Translations under genes and position numbers: made by a program
Shown: positions 55,193 through 56,963 of the stretch, piece by piece
How positions within the stretch are numbered: position 1 is the stretch's first letter
How the letters are laid out: each line of letters starts with the position of its first letter
Source: Rhizoclosmatium globosum
Lineage: Eukaryota; Chytridiomycota; Chytridiomycetes; Chytridiales; Chytriomycetaceae
DNA: 56,963 nucleotides
Reading direction: 5' to 3'
Assembly: GCA_002104985.1 (NCBI GenBank)
Contig: MCGO01000233.1
Coordinates: 1 to 56,963 of the forward strand
The notes under the pieces: generated by a model
Databases searched by the model: none
What the model was told of the DNA's origin: nothing
The model's input: the letters and a program-made list of their open reading frames with translations, nothing else

Positions 55193-55834
55193 TTGACCTT
55201 TCACTTCAACAAGTTGGTGCCAGCAACTTCAACGTTACCTTCGCCCCTCCCATCACCAACATTCCTGGACCAAGAACGTCCAACCCTTCTCGTCGACATT
55301 GTCCTTAAAGTAATGACACGGCTCTACTACGGCGTCAAAACCGTCAAACTCTCCGAAACCGCCGATCACGAAGGCTTCCTAATTTCAATAACGCCAGCAG
55401 CTTCCATCGACTCCACGCGTCACTACCAAGAGCTATTCGACCTAAAAGATTTGATGGTAACGCTCATCCAACGCGCGCCGAGTCGAAACTCGAAGGCACT
55501 CACAGTCACTGTGATTCAAGCTTTGTTGTTGGCGCATCGGATGCTTGCTCATCATCAGTCAAATACAGAGTTATACCCGCTCCCTGCGTGTCTTTCGTCA
55601 CCGAAAAACCTATTTTTAGCTGCACTTACTTTATCGGAGGCGTGTTTGATGGACTGTCAAACTTCAACAAGGATATGGGGGAAGCTGTCAGAGTATCCAC
55701 CGAGTCATGTCGCGCATCTCAAGACCTCTGCACTTGTCTATATGCAGTATTCTGTGCATGTAGGGTCTCAAGAGTTTGCTTGGTGGTGTCAGGTTGTTAT
55801 GCAGTGGATGAGACTTGTCGGATCTCAATTTTAG
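55193..55834 (+). CDS. Cyclin-like (PHO80/PCL type) protein, start unresolved
   Basis: The open frame carries a cyclin-box pattern: RPTLLVDIVLKVMTRLYYGV, LTVTVIQALLLAHRMLAHHQ, SPKNLFLAALTLSEACLMDC, STRIWGKLSEYPPSHVAHLK and ALVYMQYSVHVGSQEFAWWC. The spacing fits PCL/PHO80-type cyclins, where W-x-K-x-S and EFxxW are conserved. No ATG lies in this frame between an upstream stop at 55163 and the Met in KVMTRLYY (about 55312). An ATG at 55162 opens the neighbouring frame (MIYTPAHPAPLDLSLQQVGA), and no good splice or join was found. The true 5' end is open: late start, weak intron or an indel. A role with a cyclin-dependent kinase is inferred from the family. Confidence 0.55.
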   Translation: MTFHFNKLVPATSTLPSPLPSPTFLDQERPTLLVDIVLKVMTRLYYGVKTVKLSETADHEGFLISITPAASIDSTRHYQELFDLKDLMVTLIQRAPSRNSKALTVTVIQALLLAHRMLAHHQSNTELYPLPACLSSPKNLFLAALTLSEACLMDCQTSTRIWGKLSEYPPSHVAHLKTSALVYMQYSVHVGSQEFAWWCQVVMQWMRLVGSQF

Positions 55835-55913
55835 ACCGTAATTTTATCAATATATTTGTGAATAAACTATTGTAATCTTCTCTTTATGCTCTGTTCAATT
55901 AAACTGCCTCAAA

Positions 55914-56963
55914 ATGATCTCCAACCCAGAATCCCGCCAACCGCTACCCCAAACTGACCATCCCCTCAAGACCCAGCCTCACAACATATTCCACCTCCTC
56001 ACAGAAATCCACTCCTCCATCCTAACCCTCCGCCAAGACCACATAACCCTCTCCACAAACCAAACCCGCCTCGAACACACCCTCCTCTCAAAACTCGACA
56101 CCCACAAGAACCAAATCAATTCCCAAATATCCAAACTCCAAAACCACATGCGGACATTCCACACCCGCATAAGCGACATGCCGCGCGACGTAGTAATTGA
56201 AATCATATCCTGGATCCACCCACAAGAAGCCGCGCAACTCCGCCGCCTCTCACGTGGATTCGCAGAGACGCTCAGGACACCTGAATTCACGCGGCTGAAT
56301 CTGCGACGGTTCGTGGAGCGGCGGAGGGAGGGGAGTGGTGTGCAGTCGTTGGTTCCGACAGAGTTTGACAGGTTGTTCCTCAGAGCTCCCGCGGCGTTTC
56401 AGGAGGCGTACCTGGTGCATGGGTTTTCGGGGATGGAGGTTATTTCGTGGAGGTTTCAGGGGAGGTTCGGGGACGGATTCCGGAGAGTGTTGGGGGGTTG
56501 AAGAGGTTGAGGAGTTTAGAGATTTCGGGGGCGGGAGAAGAGGTTCCGTGTTTTGGGATTAGGGGGTGTATTCCGGTTGGGGTGGCGTCGTTGGGGTTGT
56601 TGGAACGGTTGAAGTTGGCGTGGAATAGTTTGGAGGGGTGCATTCCACCATTGTCATCATTGGTCAACTTGACGTTTCTTGATCTGTCGAGAAATCTACT
56701 GAGTGGTGAGTTGACGTGTGTTTAAGGTGAAAACGTGGGTTGACGATTTTCACTACAGGGCCCTTTCCTGACGTTCGGCATTGTATTAAACTTCAGTCTA
56801 TTAATTTATCACATAATCAACTATCGGGAGTCATTCCTCCTTCTCTATGTTTGCTCTCCAACCTCAAAATACTGTATTTGGAACATAATTCGTTTGCCGG
56901 GCCGCTTCCGATTCAACTGGGCTTACTTTCATCATTAGAATGCATAGACCTTTCCAGTATCTG
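55914..56963 (+). CDS. Coiled-coil/F-box-like/LRR protein, runs off right edge
   Basis: Same layout as the gene at 49213-50492. MISNPESRQPLPQTD, then a coiled coil (TNQTRLEHTLLSKLDTHKNQ), F-box-like DMPRDVVIEIISWIHPQEAA and QLRRLSRGFAETLRTPEFTR, then LRRs (IRGCIPVGVASLGLLERLKL, GCIPPLSSLVNLTFLDLSRN, and after the 53-nt intron 56706-56758, LSGVIPPSLCLLSNLKILYL and AGPLPIQLGLLSSLECIDLS). A frame change occurs between about 56430 and 56490. Before it the frame reads AFQEAYLVHGFSGMEV. After it VRGRIPESVGGLKRLRSLEI is read, which looks like a genuine LRR. Either a 65-nt intron from a weak donor (GTTATT, about 56440) or a base indel in a G-rich run explains it. The 3' end is outside the window. Confidence 0.7.

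Noticed and set aside
1..56963. Transposons, long inverted repeats, viral genes, toxin genes
   Set aside because: No transposase, reverse transcriptase, terminal repeats, or recognisable viral or toxin domain was seen on either strand.

Overview
This window is nuclear DNA from a fungus. The genes are split by many short GT-AG introns, mostly 42-65 nt and up to about 280 nt. They include fungal or eukaryotic markers: VPS35, ISU1, SOF1, a PAS-GATA factor of the white-collar type, a full-size ABCB transporter, GPI-anchored secreted proteins and a mitochondrial RsfS protein. A class C type seven-helix receptor and plant-like leucine-rich repeats fused to F-box-like domains point to an early-diverging zoosporic fungus, most likely a chytrid. 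That placement is inference. I see no operon, CRISPR array, transposon or confident tRNA.

Layout. 1-1990 (-): N-terminal half of VPS35, running off the left edge. 2648-5642 (+): a class V cysteine-desulfurase-like gene directly followed by the Fe-S scaffold ISU1. 6143-7116 (+): C2H2 zinc-finger protein. 7615-11596 (-): large RGG/Asn-rich protein with helical repeats. 11834-13430 (-): GPI-anchored GH26-like enzyme, divergent from an oleate hydratase (13950-15614 +). 15739-20069 (-): ABCB exporter. 20219-22570 (-): two uncharacterised proteins. 22663-25675 (+): two related small peptide genes flanking a duplicated Cys-rich GPI protein. 26376-27407 (+): uncharacterised acidic protein.

27703-29997 (-): secreted LRR protein with a Ser/Thr stalk and one LRR per 72-nt exon. 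30381-31783 (+): mitochondrial RsfS-like protein. 31860-32672 (-): histidine phosphatase. 32820-33830 (+): F-box-like LRR protein. 34112-37770 (+): the most striking gene, a receptor joining a BMP/PnrA-type binding domain, kelch repeats and seven membrane helices. 37858-39018 (-): possible XPF/ERCC1-superfamily protein. 39159-41050: membrane proteins. 41631-42963 (-): C2H2-like protein. 43197-45498 (-): PAS-GATA factor. 46005-47226 (-): mitochondrial rhodanese. 47346-49145 (-): SOF1. 49213-50492 (-): coiled-coil/F-box-like/LRR protein. 50823-51901 (+): multi-pass membrane protein. 52130-54640 (+): HSL-type lipase. About 55193-55834 (+): cyclin-like protein. 55914 to the right edge (+): another coiled-coil/F-box-like/LRR gene.

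Functional themes: Fe-S and sulfur handling (desulfurase-like, ISU1, rhodanese), fatty acid and lipid metabolism (oleate hydratase, lipase, ABC exporter), environmental sensing (BMP-kelch receptor, PAS-GATA factor), and a local family of LRR proteins. Exon joins were worked out by hand from splice signals, reading frame and family alignment from memory. For most multi-exon genes the summed coding length is a multiple of three, which supports the joins.
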